Notes: generated by a model from the sequence alone, not told the origin. Shown: positions 42,142 to 49,861, numbered from the stretch's first letter. The stretch is 49,861 nucleotides of DNA from a bacterium (GCA_021822495.1 JAKAQO010000011.1:1-49861), one strand, 5' to 3'. A program made the numbers and translations.

Positions 42142-42446
42142 ATAATTTCTCCCTCGCTTTTGGCCAAATCGTAAAAACTGCTGGGTTTAGCGCCCGGATG
42201 TTTAAGGACAATATCTATTTTTTGCTCTCCCATTTTTTCTTTAAAGAGGCGCGCCCATTTTCTCTTTAAACCCGCCGCGTCCCGGACTGGGACATTGATC
42301 TCGATGAGAAAATCGATGTCGCCGCCGCGCGCATTTTCCTTGGCCCTGGACCCGAACAGCCAAACGCGCGATCCCGGAAAATCAGCGAGAATTGAATTTA
42401 AAACGCTCCGCACGAACCCCATCTCTTTTCCGTCTAATCGCGCCAT
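42117..42446 (-). CDS. mntA: MntA-like nucleotidyltransferase antitoxin (109 aa)
   Basis: A minimal nucleotidyltransferase with VWLFGSRAKENARGGDIDF, the GS...DxD active site, and a third acidic residue in KIDIVLKH. MntA-type antitoxins AMPylate the HEPN toxin (type VII system). The ATG at 42446 lies 6 bases after a GATACT box and has no Shine-Dalgarno sequence. It is the first gene of a mntA-hepT-carA-carB unit, so its promoter may also drive carAB. Confidence 0.87.
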   Translation of the reverse strand: MARLDGKEMGFVRSVLNSILADFPGSRVWLFGSRAKENARGGDIDFLIEINVPVRDAAGLKRKWARLFKEKMGEQKIDIVLKHPGAKPSSFYDLAKSEGEIIWSHPRPS

Positions 42447-42452
42447 ATACCC

Positions 42453-42458
42453 AGTATC
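42453..42458 (-). promoter_or_regulatory. -10-like box (GATACT) of mntA, leaderless start
   Basis: GATACT, then GGGTAT, then the ATG at 42446 on the reverse strand. It matches TATAAT at four of six positions, including the key second A and final T. As no other promoter is evident before carA, it may drive the whole mntA-hepT-carAB unit. Confidence 0.4.
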
Positions 42459-42473
42459 GCATTTTTAGCCCCG

Positions 42474-42507
42474 TTCCTCAATAATCTTAAGGTCGGGACA
42501 ATGCCGG
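42474..42507. repeat. Dispersed repeat with CTTAAGGTCGGGACA
   Basis: Shares CTTAAGGTCGGGACA and flanking CCTCA/GCCG with 47938-47970, inside the MITE-like element at 47918-48009. Only this internal part is present here, so it is probably a remnant. Confidence 0.6.
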
Positions 42508-42542
42508 CTTTAAGAGTATAGGGCAAGGCATTGGAAGCGAAA

Positions 42543-43736
42543 TTATCTATGAGAAAGAAAAATCGCCGTCTCAACGTGTTCGGTCTGCGGGAAAAAATCA
42601 AAGGCCTCAAAAGAAAGAGGCTTATACCGCGTCAGGAGAACGCTTAAATCCCGCAAAAGAGTTTTCGGATTACAAGACACATACAGAATCGCGGGGATAT
42701 TGGCTTTTTCAATCACAGACAGAGCTTTCGGATGAATGCCAGACCGGGGAGGGTCCACAATCAAAAGTTCCGGGCTCATCGCAAGCAAAGCGGGCAGAAG
42801 AGTTTCCGCCAAACCGCTGTAAAAAGAAGCGTTTTTGATTCCGTTTTCATCGGCGTTTAAGCGGGCGTCCACAACTGACGATTCCACCGATTCAAGCCCG
42901 ATCACTTTATCGCATAAATCAGCCGCGGACAAAGTGATCGCTCCCAAACCGCAGTAAAGATCAAGAATCAGTTTCGGCGAAACCAATTTAACTTTTTCGC
43001 GGATAAACGCGTGAAGGGCTTGTGAAGCGCGGGTATTGGACTGAAAAAAAGATTGAGGAGAAACCCGGTAGCGCAATTTCCGGTCACCGCTTTCAAGAGT
43101 TTCAACGATGAATTCTTTTCCCCAGAGAAGCTTAAGCTCTTCCACCAGGGCCGTATCCGACAGTTGATCGTTTTTCCCCCACAAAACGCCGGTCGCCGGA
43201 TAAGAATTCAAAACCGCGCGAACAAAAGATTCCCTGGGAAAGTCTTCCGCCGAACTCACCAATAGAACCATCCGTTCTTTTTTATCCCCCGATTCCCGAA
43301 CGACCAGATGCCTTAAAAGCCCCTGATGAGACCTTGGATCATGAACGGAAAGTTTTTCCTCTAAAGCCCAATTCCGAACTGATTCTAAAAGAGCCGGCGC
43401 TTCCGGAGACAAAAGGTAGCACTCTTTCAAATTGAGGACTCTTGACCACTGGCCCTTGGCTTTAAGACCCAAGGCAAGGCCCACGCCGTCAGAGCCAAAA
43501 CTAAATTCCATTTTATTGCGGTAGAACCATTCGGAAGGCGAAGGAGAAATGGCGGCAGGAACAACACCGAGAGGCTCAAAAGCTTTCTTAAGATTTTCCA
43601 GTTTTCCTTCAATCTGGCGGGAATAGGACTGATTTTGGAGAGAGCATCCGCCGCAGAGCCCGAAATTCGCGCAACGAACCGAACTCAAATCAGTTTGAGA
43701 ACTTAAAGAAGCAGACATCGCCGTCTTTGACGACAT
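42543..43736 (-). CDS. RlmD/TrmA-family rRNA (uracil-5-)-methyltransferase (397 aa)
   Basis: An SAM-dependent RNA m5U methyltransferase. The Fe-S cluster motif is CANFGLCGGCSLQ, motif I is LILDLYCGLGAITLS, and the catalytic cysteine lies in ILYVSCNPKTLLRD. The TRAM domain common in RlmD is not evident, so RlmC or another member is possible. The ATG at 43736 has GAGGG upstream and overlaps ychF by 47 bases; longer in-frame starts lie deep inside ychF and add no conserved sequence. The terminal residues HVETAIFLSHR are typical. Confidence 0.87.
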   Translation of the reverse strand: MSSKTAMSASLSSQTDLSSVRCANFGLCGGCSLQNQSYSRQIEGKLENLKKAFEPLGVVPAAISPSPSEWFYRNKMEFSFGSDGVGLALGLKAKGQWSRVLNLKECYLLSPEAPALLESVRNWALEEKLSVHDPRSHQGLLRHLVVRESGDKKERMVLLVSSAEDFPRESFVRAVLNSYPATGVLWGKNDQLSDTALVEELKLLWGKEFIVETLESGDRKLRYRVSPQSFFQSNTRASQALHAFIREKVKLVSPKLILDLYCGLGAITLSAADLCDKVIGLESVESSVVDARLNADENGIKNASFYSGLAETLLPALLAMSPELLIVDPPRSGIHPKALSVIEKANIPAILYVSCNPKTLLRDLSVLLTRYKPLSFEAFDFFPQTEHVETAIFLSHR

Positions 43737-44760
43737 AATCTTTTCCCTCGGAACGAATGAGGCCTTTTTCGCGCAAGACCGATTCCTTAAGATGCGCGGC
43801 AATGTCTTTAAAGGAATAAACCTCGGCGCGAATAAAACCTTTTTCGAAATCAGAATGAATGACGCCCGCCGCTTGCGGGGCCCTGGCGCCGACCGGAATT
43901 GTCCAGGCCCGGACCTCGTCTTCCCCTGCCGTAAAATAACTGCATAACCCCAAAATTTCATAGGCCGCGACAATCACCCGCTCTAAGCCCGTCGTCTTAA
44001 TCCCCATCTCGCTCAAGAAGGTTTCTCTTTCTTCAGGATTAAGCTGCGAAATCTCGGATTCGATTTTGGAACATAAGGTTAAAGCCCGGGCCCCGCGTTT
44101 TTTCGCGAGCTCGTCTAATTTCGCGACCAAGACGGGATCGGGAACTTCATCGGTGTTTCCGACAAACAAAACGGGTTTGGAAGTAAGGAGCGAAAAGCTG
44201 GCCAAGACCTTGGGATTTATCTCGCAACTCCGCGCGGGACGACCCGAATCCAAAACCGCTTTAACCGCTTCCAGGGATTCCAAAGCCTCCCGGCTTTCCT
44301 TGTCCCCGGATTTTGCTTTGCCGAAAAGTTTTTCCTTTTGCTTTTCAAGGCTGGCCAAATCGGCCAAAATGAGTTCGGTTTCGATGACGGAAATATCCCG
44401 TTCTGGATCAACCCCGCCCATCACATGGGTAACGTTTGAATCTTTAAAGAGGCGCACGACCATTAAAATCGCGTCCACTTCCCGAATATGAGACAAAAAT
44501 TTATTTCCCAGTCCTTCGCCGGAAGACGCGCCCTTGACCAGGCCCGCGATGTCAACAAAACGAACGGAAGCCGGCGTCGTTTTTTTCGGCTTAAAGATTT
44601 CGGTTAAACGCTGAAGCCGTAAATCGGGAACCGGAACGATGCCGACATTGGGCTCAATGGTCGTAAAGGGATAATTCGAAGCCTGGGCGTTGGCCGAGGT
44701 GAGCGCATTAAAGAGAGTGGATTTCCCAACATTAGGCAAACCGACGATTCCGATTTCCAT
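43690..44760 (-). CDS. ychF: Redox-regulated ATPase YchF (356 aa)
   Basis: An Obg-like P-loop protein that prefers ATP. G1 is GIVGLPNVGKSTLFNAL, G3 is VDIAGLVKGASSGEGLGN, and the G4 position reads VGNTDE (the NxxE-type change that gives ATP specificity). The C-terminal TGS domain ends in VVKDGDVCFFKFSN. The ATG at 44760 begins the conserved MEIGIVGLPNVG and lies 7 bases after TAAAAT; an in-frame upstream ATG would precede that promoter. The family influences translation and oxidative-stress responses. Confidence 0.95.
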   Translation of the reverse strand: MEIGIVGLPNVGKSTLFNALTSANAQASNYPFTTIEPNVGIVPVPDLRLQRLTEIFKPKKTTPASVRFVDIAGLVKGASSGEGLGNKFLSHIREVDAILMVVRLFKDSNVTHVMGGVDPERDISVIETELILADLASLEKQKEKLFGKAKSGDKESREALESLEAVKAVLDSGRPARSCEINPKVLASFSLLTSKPVLFVGNTDEVPDPVLVAKLDELAKKRGARALTLCSKIESEISQLNPEERETFLSEMGIKTTGLERVIVAAYEILGLCSYFTAGEDEVRAWTIPVGARAPQAAGVIHSDFEKGFIRAEVYSFKDIAAHLKESVLREKGLIRSEGKDYVVKDGDVCFFKFSN

Positions 44761-44767
44761 ACTCTTT

Positions 44768-44773
44768 ATTTTA
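44768..44773 (-). promoter_or_regulatory. -10 box (TAAAAT) of ychF, leaderless start
   Basis: TAAAAT on the reverse strand is followed by AAAGAGT and the ATG at 44760, giving a 7-base spacing. Confidence 0.5.
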
Positions 44774-44825
44774 CCAAACAAGAGTCCCCTCTTTATTTTT
44801 TCCGACGAATAAGCCGAAAAATATA

Positions 44826-44852
44826 GGTCCTTTGACCCCAAAGCCTCTAGGC
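44826..44852 (+). promoter_or_regulatory. CTAGGCCTTTTGGCCC element, copy D
   Basis: GGTCCTTTGACCCCAAAG is followed by CTAGGCCTTTTGGCCC (44837-44852), 46 bases before the ATG of the FtsH-like gene. CTTTG-ACCC-CAAAG can form a small hairpin in front of the GGCC-TTTT-GGCC hairpin. Confidence 0.5.
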
Positions 44853-44898
44853 CTTTTGGCCCTGTTCGATTTTGAAAAATTATCTTACACTGAAAAAG

Positions 44899-47800
44899 AT
44901 GAAAAAATTAATCGCCCTGTTGATTGCCTCGACTCTCTGCGCGCCCGGCCCTCTTTTTGCCGCCGATTTAGAAACTTCTTTTCATGCCGAGACCTCTCCT
45001 CAGGTTCTCAGCCTTTCTCAATCTCCTCTTATAGAAGCCGCGACTCCGCTATCAAATGAGGAACTTAACCAGATTCATCTTAAAGATGAAAAAACGCTTC
45101 AAACGCAAACCCCGTTAATTCAACAGATAACGCCGAGATTAAATTCGCCCGTGGCGCTCGCGGAGGCAAAGACAAAGACTAAGGCACTTCAAAAAACAAA
45201 AGAACATTTGTCTCAAGTCATCCAATACGCCCAAAAAATGATTTCCGTTCACCGGCAAAAGCTCGCGGGAAATCTCGCGCAATTTTTTGACCATTCCCGG
45301 GGTTTTTCAAACTCCGAAGGATTAACAGGGGCCGCCTCAAGCGCGCCAAACGCAAAAATATCTCTTTCGTTAAAACCTTGGAAAAAAATCGGCCTTGCCG
45401 CGGGCGCCGGCATTTCTTTAACGGGCGTTTCCCGCGCCCTCGCGGCCCCGCTTCAAACTCCGCAAAATGCGCCGGTCCACCATTCCCTGCTGGCTTCTCT
45501 TTTTAGCGCAAGCGGCCTCACCCATCTTGTTCTTACCGCCGCCGCCGTCGCCTTTACCTATTGGGTCTGGAAAAAATTTGGCGGCAATGTTGGGCAAAGG
45601 ATTTCTAGCTGGAAGCTCGCCCGAAGCGCGACCTGGAAAGCCAGCGCCAAAAAGCAAAAAGAAGAAGATGCCCCCGCATCGAGCCTCACCTTCGCTGATG
45701 TCGCGGGGCAAGATAAAGCCGTAGCCGAGGTTCGGAAAATTGTCTCGGCCTTTGAGGCTCCTTCCAAATACAAAAAACTAAACGCCAAGTTTAAGCCGCG
45801 AAACGCTTTCCTTCTAATAGGCCCTCCTGGAACTGGAAAGACTTTGCTCGCCGAAGCCGTCGCGGGAGAGCTTAAACTCGACAAGGACTCTTTTTTCAAG
45901 ACCGACGGGGCTTCTTTCATGAATAAATTTGTCGGAGTCGGCCCCGATGCCGTACACAAATTTTTTGAAAAAGCGCGTGAACAAAGCAAGAAGTCGGGAA
46001 AGCCTTCCGTCATTTTTATTGATGAAATTGACGGATTCGGCAGCCGCGGCGGGAAAAGCGACAGCGGCGCGGATCATGAAAAACAAATGACCATTGACGC
46101 CCTTTTAACCGAAATGAATAAGTTGTCGGGACTGGATTACAACATTATGGTCATCGGGGCCACCAATGAGTTCGGGAAACTCGACAAGGCCCTTAAACGC
46201 TCTGGGCGTTTTGGAACCCATATCGCGCTTGAAAATCCGGATATTCAAGGACGCGAGAGCATTTTGCGGCTTCACTTAAAGGAAGCCCGTCTCTCGCCTG
46301 AGATTGATTTCCCAAAAATCGCGGAGAAAACCACGGGCTTTTCGGGAGCCGATCTCGAGGCTGTCGCGCAAAAAGCGACTGAAATTGCCGTAGATGATGG
46401 CCAAAACGATTTCATTTCTCAAGCCGATCTTGAAAAAGCGGTTGAAAGCATAAAAGAAAACATCAACCAAAAATCCAGAGCCGTTGACAGCTCAAACGAT
46501 TCCTCCGCTATTTCCGTTCAATTCGAGGATCCGGAAACGATCACGACAGGCTTTGCCCAAGTGGCCGGTCAGGATGAAGCCAAGGCTGAAGTGACGGAAC
46601 TGGTCGATCAAATCAAAAACCGTTCGCGCTACCTTGAGATAAACCCGCAATTTCGCCCGCTCCGGGGAGCGCTTTTATTCGGGCCCCCGGGAACGGGAAA
46701 AACCTTGATGGCCCGGGCCATCGCCAAAGAATCCGGAGCCCTTTTCTTCAAAGTGGACGGCACGGACTTCCTTAAAAAGTTCGTGGGGGAAGGCCCGCAA
46801 GCGGTGCGGGACCTTTTTGACACCGCTTCCTACGAATCAAAAAGAGAGAAAAAACCGGCCATCATCTTTATCGATGAAATCGACGCTATCGCCCGCGCCC
46901 GGGGCTCGGACTTAAACGGAAGCGGAGACGCCTTGGTCAACCAGCTTCTGACCGCCATTGACGGATTTAAAACCGAAAACAACGTAACCGTCATCGGCGC
47001 GACTAACAAACCGGAATCCCTGGACCCTGCTTTAACGCGCGGCGGACGGCTTGAACTTCAAATTCCCGTCGGGCTTCCTGATGTTTTAGGGCGGGAAGAA
47101 ATTCTCAAAGTCCACGCCCAAGGGATTGCGATGGACTCCACCGTCAATCTCAGGGAAATCGCCCGGCAGACGGCGGGGTTTTCCGGAGCGGACATGGAAA
47201 GCCTGGTCATGAAGGCAACTTCCGCGTCCATCAAACGCGGAGCCTCCACTCTTTCCCAAACGGATTTTATTTCTTCTATTGACCGCGTCCAGTTGGGAAT
47301 GGAAAGAAAACTCGTCATGCCGGAAGACGAAAAAGAAGTCGTCGCCTATCATGAGGCCGGGCACGCGCTGGTTTCTCATCTTTTGCCGGACGCCGATCCC
47401 ATTCGCAAGGTGACGATTGTCCCCCATGGTCTCAACGCCCTGGGTCTCATGCAGGCCGTCCCTGACGTCGAGAGAAATATTCAAAGCCGCTCGTACTTAG
47501 TCGCCCGAATGGCCGTCGCCTTGGGCGGACGCGCGGGAGAAGAACTTTTAAACGAGAGAATTCACGGCAAGAAAGAAAATTTCTCCGGCGCCGCCAATGA
47601 CCTTGAAAAAGCGACTGAAATTGCCCGCTACATGGTCATGAAATTCGGGATGTCCGAAAAAATCGGCCTGGTCAGCTACGGCTTTGAAAACGACCGGCAA
47701 AATCAGAAACCGCTTAGCGAAGAAACCACCAAAGCTATCGAAGCCGAGGTCAAGACTCTCATCCAAGAAGCCTATCAGACGGCGAGAACCACCCTTCAAA

Positions 47801-47919
47801 ACAACTGGGAAGTTTTCAAAGCCGCGGCGGAAGAGTTGCGGACGAAAGAAACCCTCCGAGGAGAGGATTTCGACCGTCTAATTCCGAAAGCCCAGAACCC
47901 TAAGAGCTCGCAACAATAA
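44899..47919 (+). CDS. Exported or membrane-anchored FtsH-like protease with two AAA+ domains (1006 aa)
   Basis: Order: a signal-peptide-like segment (1-21, ending FAAD), a helical linker with a sequence ending FFDHSR (about 100-135), a hydrophobic segment (about 155-180), a membrane helix (about 205-225), AAA+ domain 1 (Walker A GPPGTGKT 308-315, Walker B VIFIDE 371-376), AAA+ domain 2 (Walker A 595-602, Walker B 655-660) and an M41 peptidase domain with HEAGH at 818-822 and the third ligand Asp901 in SGAANDLEKAT. FtsH normally has one AAA+ domain and about 650 residues. Both domains keep FVG pore loops and arginine fingers. Start ATG 44899; a TTG at 44872 is possible. Confidence 0.85.
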   Translation: MKKLIALLIASTLCAPGPLFAADLETSFHAETSPQVLSLSQSPLIEAATPLSNEELNQIHLKDEKTLQTQTPLIQQITPRLNSPVALAEAKTKTKALQKTKEHLSQVIQYAQKMISVHRQKLAGNLAQFFDHSRGFSNSEGLTGAASSAPNAKISLSLKPWKKIGLAAGAGISLTGVSRALAAPLQTPQNAPVHHSLLASLFSASGLTHLVLTAAAVAFTYWVWKKFGGNVGQRISSWKLARSATWKASAKKQKEEDAPASSLTFADVAGQDKAVAEVRKIVSAFEAPSKYKKLNAKFKPRNAFLLIGPPGTGKTLLAEAVAGELKLDKDSFFKTDGASFMNKFVGVGPDAVHKFFEKAREQSKKSGKPSVIFIDEIDGFGSRGGKSDSGADHEKQMTIDALLTEMNKLSGLDYNIMVIGATNEFGKLDKALKRSGRFGTHIALENPDIQGRESILRLHLKEARLSPEIDFPKIAEKTTGFSGADLEAVAQKATEIAVDDGQNDFISQADLEKAVESIKENINQKSRAVDSSNDSSAISVQFEDPETITTGFAQVAGQDEAKAEVTELVDQIKNRSRYLEINPQFRPLRGALLFGPPGTGKTLMARAIAKESGALFFKVDGTDFLKKFVGEGPQAVRDLFDTASYESKREKKPAIIFIDEIDAIARARGSDLNGSGDALVNQLLTAIDGFKTENNVTVIGATNKPESLDPALTRGGRLELQIPVGLPDVLGREEILKVHAQGIAMDSTVNLREIARQTAGFSGADMESLVMKATSASIKRGASTLSQTDFISSIDRVQLGMERKLVMPEDEKEVVAYHEAGHALVSHLLPDADPIRKVTIVPHGLNALGLMQAVPDVERNIQSRSYLVARMAVALGGRAGEELLNERIHGKKENFSGAANDLEKATEIARYMVMKFGMSEKIGLVSYGFENDRQNQKPLSEETTKAIEAEVKTLIQEAYQTARTTLQNNWEVFKAAAEELRTKETLRGEDFDRLIPKAQNPKSSQQ

Positions 47920-48009
47920 AAAAGGGGACAGTCCCCTTTCCTCATAGTCTTAAGGTCGGGACAGCGCCGTCCACAAAAATTGCGAAGAAGAGGCACAGTC
48001 CCCTTTTTG
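47918..48009. mobile_element. MITE-like element (about 92 bp)
   Basis: It begins with AAAAAGGGGACAGTCCCC just after the FtsH-like stop codon and ends with ACAGTCCCCTTTTTG, so the termini are inverted copies of AAAAAGGGGACWGT. The left end contains the perfect palindrome GGGGAC-A-GTCCCC (47923-47935). The interior holds CTTAAGGTCGGGACA, also present at 42486-42500. It has no coding capacity. The right end abuts the TATAAT of the next gene. Confidence 0.5.
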
Positions 48010-48015
48010 TATAAT
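48010..48015 (+). promoter_or_regulatory. -10 box (TATAAT), leaderless start
   Basis: TATAAT, then AGAGGC, then the GTG at 48022. The first T comes from the end of the MITE-like element, so the element may supply the upstream promoter context. Confidence 0.55.
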
Positions 48016-48021
48016 AGAGGC

Positions 48022-48696
48022 GTGGAACAGTCTCTCATCTTCAATTATTTAAAGCGTACGCGCATTCTCGAAGCGCCAAAGAAAACCTTGTCAACTTTTG
48101 GGGCGACCCATATTGAGTATCATCTCATCTCCCCGATTGATGATCTCAAGGATAAAACCCGCTTAAGGCAAGGAGAAGTCATCAGCCATAAGCCTCAAAT
48201 CATCACGGCTCAAGGCTTGGCCGAACGCTTCCAAGGATTTGGCTCCGAAGCGGATGAGTTCGCCAATTGGCTTAAATCCAGCTACGGAGAATTTCTAAGA
48301 GCCCTTGAATACCAGTTTCAAAATAAGGATTTCTCAGTTCAGGTCATTTCCGAGTCTCCCAAGGAAGTCGCCTCCCGAATTCAAGCCGACATCAAATCGC
48401 GGGAATTATCCAATCAAGCCGTCATCAGTTGCCCGGACGCGGCCTGGTCCCTGGCCTTAATGAAATTCACCCTTGATGAATCGGCCCGATCTTTCCCTAT
48501 TCATCTGCGCGATATGGAACGCCGAGGGATGTTCAACCCGGAAAAAAACCAGGAAGACCGCCGCCGCGGAGAAATTGAGTCTTTGTTTGAAAAGGCGGTT
48601 TCTGGAGACAAGGACATCTTGCCAGTCATAGGTAAGAAATTAAAAGATTATGGGCTTTTTCCGGAATACGAAGACCGCTACCTCAGTTTCTTTTAG
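48022..48696 (+). CDS. Hypothetical cytoplasmic protein (224 aa)
   Basis: The GTG at 48022 is chosen because it lies 6 bases after TATAAT; an upstream ATG at 47980 is inside the MITE-like element. The protein is acidic-basic mixed, without signal peptide or membrane helix. It contains EYHLISPIDDLKDKTRLRQG, SVQVISESPKEVASRIQADI and a Phe/Pro-rich C terminus (LFPEYEDRYLSFF). No family is recognised. The following exported gene starts inside it with a 47-base overlap, so the two are probably expressed together. Confidence 0.7.
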   Translation: MEQSLIFNYLKRTRILEAPKKTLSTFGATHIEYHLISPIDDLKDKTRLRQGEVISHKPQIITAQGLAERFQGFGSEADEFANWLKSSYGEFLRALEYQFQNKDFSVQVISESPKEVASRIQADIKSRELSNQAVISCPDAAWSLALMKFTLDESARSFPIHLRDMERRGMFNPEKNQEDRRRGEIESLFEKAVSGDKDILPVIGKKLKDYGLFPEYEDRYLSFF

Positions 48697-49861
48697 AACC
48701 TCTTTCGCGGCGCTGGCCAGTTTGGAATTATTTCTATTCATTCCCTGCGCTAAGGCTCAAACAAGCGCGCAATTAAATCAACAAGTTCAGGAAGAAGAAC
48801 GCCTCATTGAGTCAAACCCCAAGCTCGCCAAAGCCATAGCCGAAGAAATCGCTCACTCCTCTATCGGAAACAGAATTTCTCTCTCTAAAAGCAGTCTTGA
48901 AAAAACAAAGGAAATAGAAGCCTGGCTTTTGAAAAACCCTCAAGCGGGAGCGATCATCGGACTCGGCCTTCAGGCCGACGCCGCTAGCGGAAACCATGAT
49001 TTTGAAAACAGAATGAACCAGGAGTTGAGTCAATTTGAGCCCAATCCCGGCGCCGTCCACAACGCCTATTACCAGCTAAAACGGGCGTCTCGAAAAGAAC
49101 GCTCGATGCTTTCCGATAAAACCATGACCAACGAAGAGAGAGTGGAAATTCTCAACAATCTCTTTGAAGGACGGGGTAGCGGATCCAAGGCCATCATCCG
49201 CCGAATGCAGAAAGGTTCGTCCTCGCAATCTCCCGCCACGACCCTGATCCAAAATTTTTACAATCGTCTCAGCGCGTCTAATTTATCCGGATACTCGCCC
49301 GATATCGCCGCTCTTCAAAGCCAAATGGCAAGGGAAAATATTCCCGGCGCCCCCCCCCTCGTCGTAACGGGATATCTGGACTATAAAACCCTTTCGTATC
49401 CGGCTTATGAAATGAAATACGATCTTTCCAATCTTAAGCTGCGCCTCAACGTCGAAGAAACCCTGGCATTAGCCAAGGAATTGGGAATTAAAATTTCCAG
49501 TCAGGAAGCCAAAGATCCCGCGACCCTTTCTTCTCTCTTAGACAAAGCCCAAAAAAAAGGAATTCCCATCCCTCGGGATTTCCAGATTCAAACAGAAACC
49601 CTCTTGCGCGCCAAAAAGGCCCTCCAGGATTTTGAAGCCTTCGCTCAAAAAGGGCAAGCCAAAAAAAAAATCACGCTCTCCTTTATCCGCCGCCTCGGAA
49701 ATCTCCAAAACGAAGCTTCCCGCTGGATTAACGCGGCATTTTTAGAAGGAGAAATCAGCCGCATTCTTAAAGAAGAAAAAAGCCTTTCGCCGCGGCTAAA
49801 AGAAGCCATCGCCTCTTGCCCCGTTTCCGTTCAAGAGCGCGGGGAATATCTTGCGCGAGAT
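48650..49861 (+). CDS. Exported helical protein, 3' end missing (404 codons visible)
   Basis: An open frame from ATG 48650 to the right edge. The N terminus has Arg and Lys residues, a hydrophobic core (SFAALASLELFLFIP) and the cleavage-like CAKAQ, a good signal peptide. The mature part is helical and rich in Gln, Glu, Ser and Lys (for example QVQEEERLIESNPKLAKA and LLRAKKALQDFEAFAQK) with no known motif. The 47-base overlap with the upstream gene is unusually long, yet the signal peptide and continued codon bias support this start. Function unknown; it may join the exported family seen at the left end. Confidence 0.7.
   Translation, partial: MGFFRNTKTATSVSFRTSFAALASLELFLFIPCAKAQTSAQLNQQVQEEERLIESNPKLAKAIAEEIAHSSIGNRISLSKSSLEKTKEIEAWLLKNPQAGAIIGLGLQADAASGNHDFENRMNQELSQFEPNPGAVHNAYYQLKRASRKERSMLSDKTMTNEERVEILNNLFEGRGSGSKAIIRRMQKGSSSQSPATTLIQNFYNRLSASNLSGYSPDIAALQSQMARENIPGAPPLVVTGYLDYKTLSYPAYEMKYDLSNLKLRLNVEETLALAKELGIKISSQEAKDPATLSSLLDKAQKKGIPIPRDFQIQTETLLRAKKALQDFEAFAQKGQAKKKITLSFIRRLGNLQNEASRWINAAFLEGEISRILKEEKSLSPRLKEAIASCPVSVQERGEYLARD

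Noticed and set aside
43736-43973. An extra 79-codon N-terminal extension of the rRNA methyltransferase.
   Set aside because: It lies entirely within ychF in another frame, has no similarity to the family, and a ribosome site precedes the ATG at 43736.

Overview
The window reads as a diderm (Gram-negative-type) bacterial chromosome of about 50% G+C. The evidence is a Tol-Pal block (Pal, CpoB/YbgF, TolB), lipoprotein signal peptides, complex I genes, c-di-AMP synthesis, and many exported proteins of unknown function. The gene content and the style of the exported proteins fit an Elusimicrobiota-like lineage, but nothing here fixes the phylum, so that is an inference.

Layout. 1-8.4 kb: a block of exported proteins, with three near-identical 5' ends of a duplicated family (1-184, 1125-3467, 5618-7201), a small exported protein, an exported metzincin-like protease and an exported pentapeptide-repeat protein. 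A short element, CTAGGCCTTTTGGCCC with flanking stems, lies beside these genes and again before the FtsH-like gene at 44.9 kb. 8.4-11.3 kb: two aldo/keto reductases, a PEBP-like protein and a small coiled-coil protein. 11.4-16.5 kb: tRNA-Val, then an accessory island holding an Xre/RES toxin-antitoxin pair, a HEPN-like gene broken by an in-frame TAG, a complete 1553-bp insertion sequence with a 15-bp target duplication, an IS3 remnant, and an AbiE pair whose toxin has lost its catalytic core. 16.6-25.2 kb: a ceramide-glucosyltransferase-like gene, the Tol-Pal genes, a lipid block (a PlsC-AcpS-like fusion and a FabD-like transacylase) and hutI. 25.3-29.8 kb: a structured RNA ahead of a NYN nuclease gene, a YyaL/DUF255 protein, an exported beta-sandwich protein and an AbrB/VapC module flanked by direct repeats. 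29.9-36.7 kb: nuoG-nuoH-nuoI, a diadenylate cyclase, a DHH phosphoesterase, a Crp-family regulator and two hemerythrin-like proteins, all on one strand and tightly packed. 36.8-42.4 kb: carAB enclosed by two toxin-antitoxin modules (mntA-hepT before it, hicBA after it). 42.5-49.9 kb: an RlmD-like methyltransferase, ychF, a signal-peptide-bearing FtsH-like protease with two AAA+ domains, a MITE-like element and two unknown genes, the last cut by the right edge.

Three themes recur. (1) Many genes have a -10 box 6-7 bases before the start codon and no usable Shine-Dalgarno sequence, which indicates leaderless transcription. (2) Five toxin-antitoxin modules (one degenerate) sit in 31 kb, and two of them lie between direct repeats, as if inserted or excisable. 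(3) A family of exported proteins appears to share a 5' regulatory element and perhaps an N-terminal module; the tandem-AAA FtsH-like protease carries the same upstream element.
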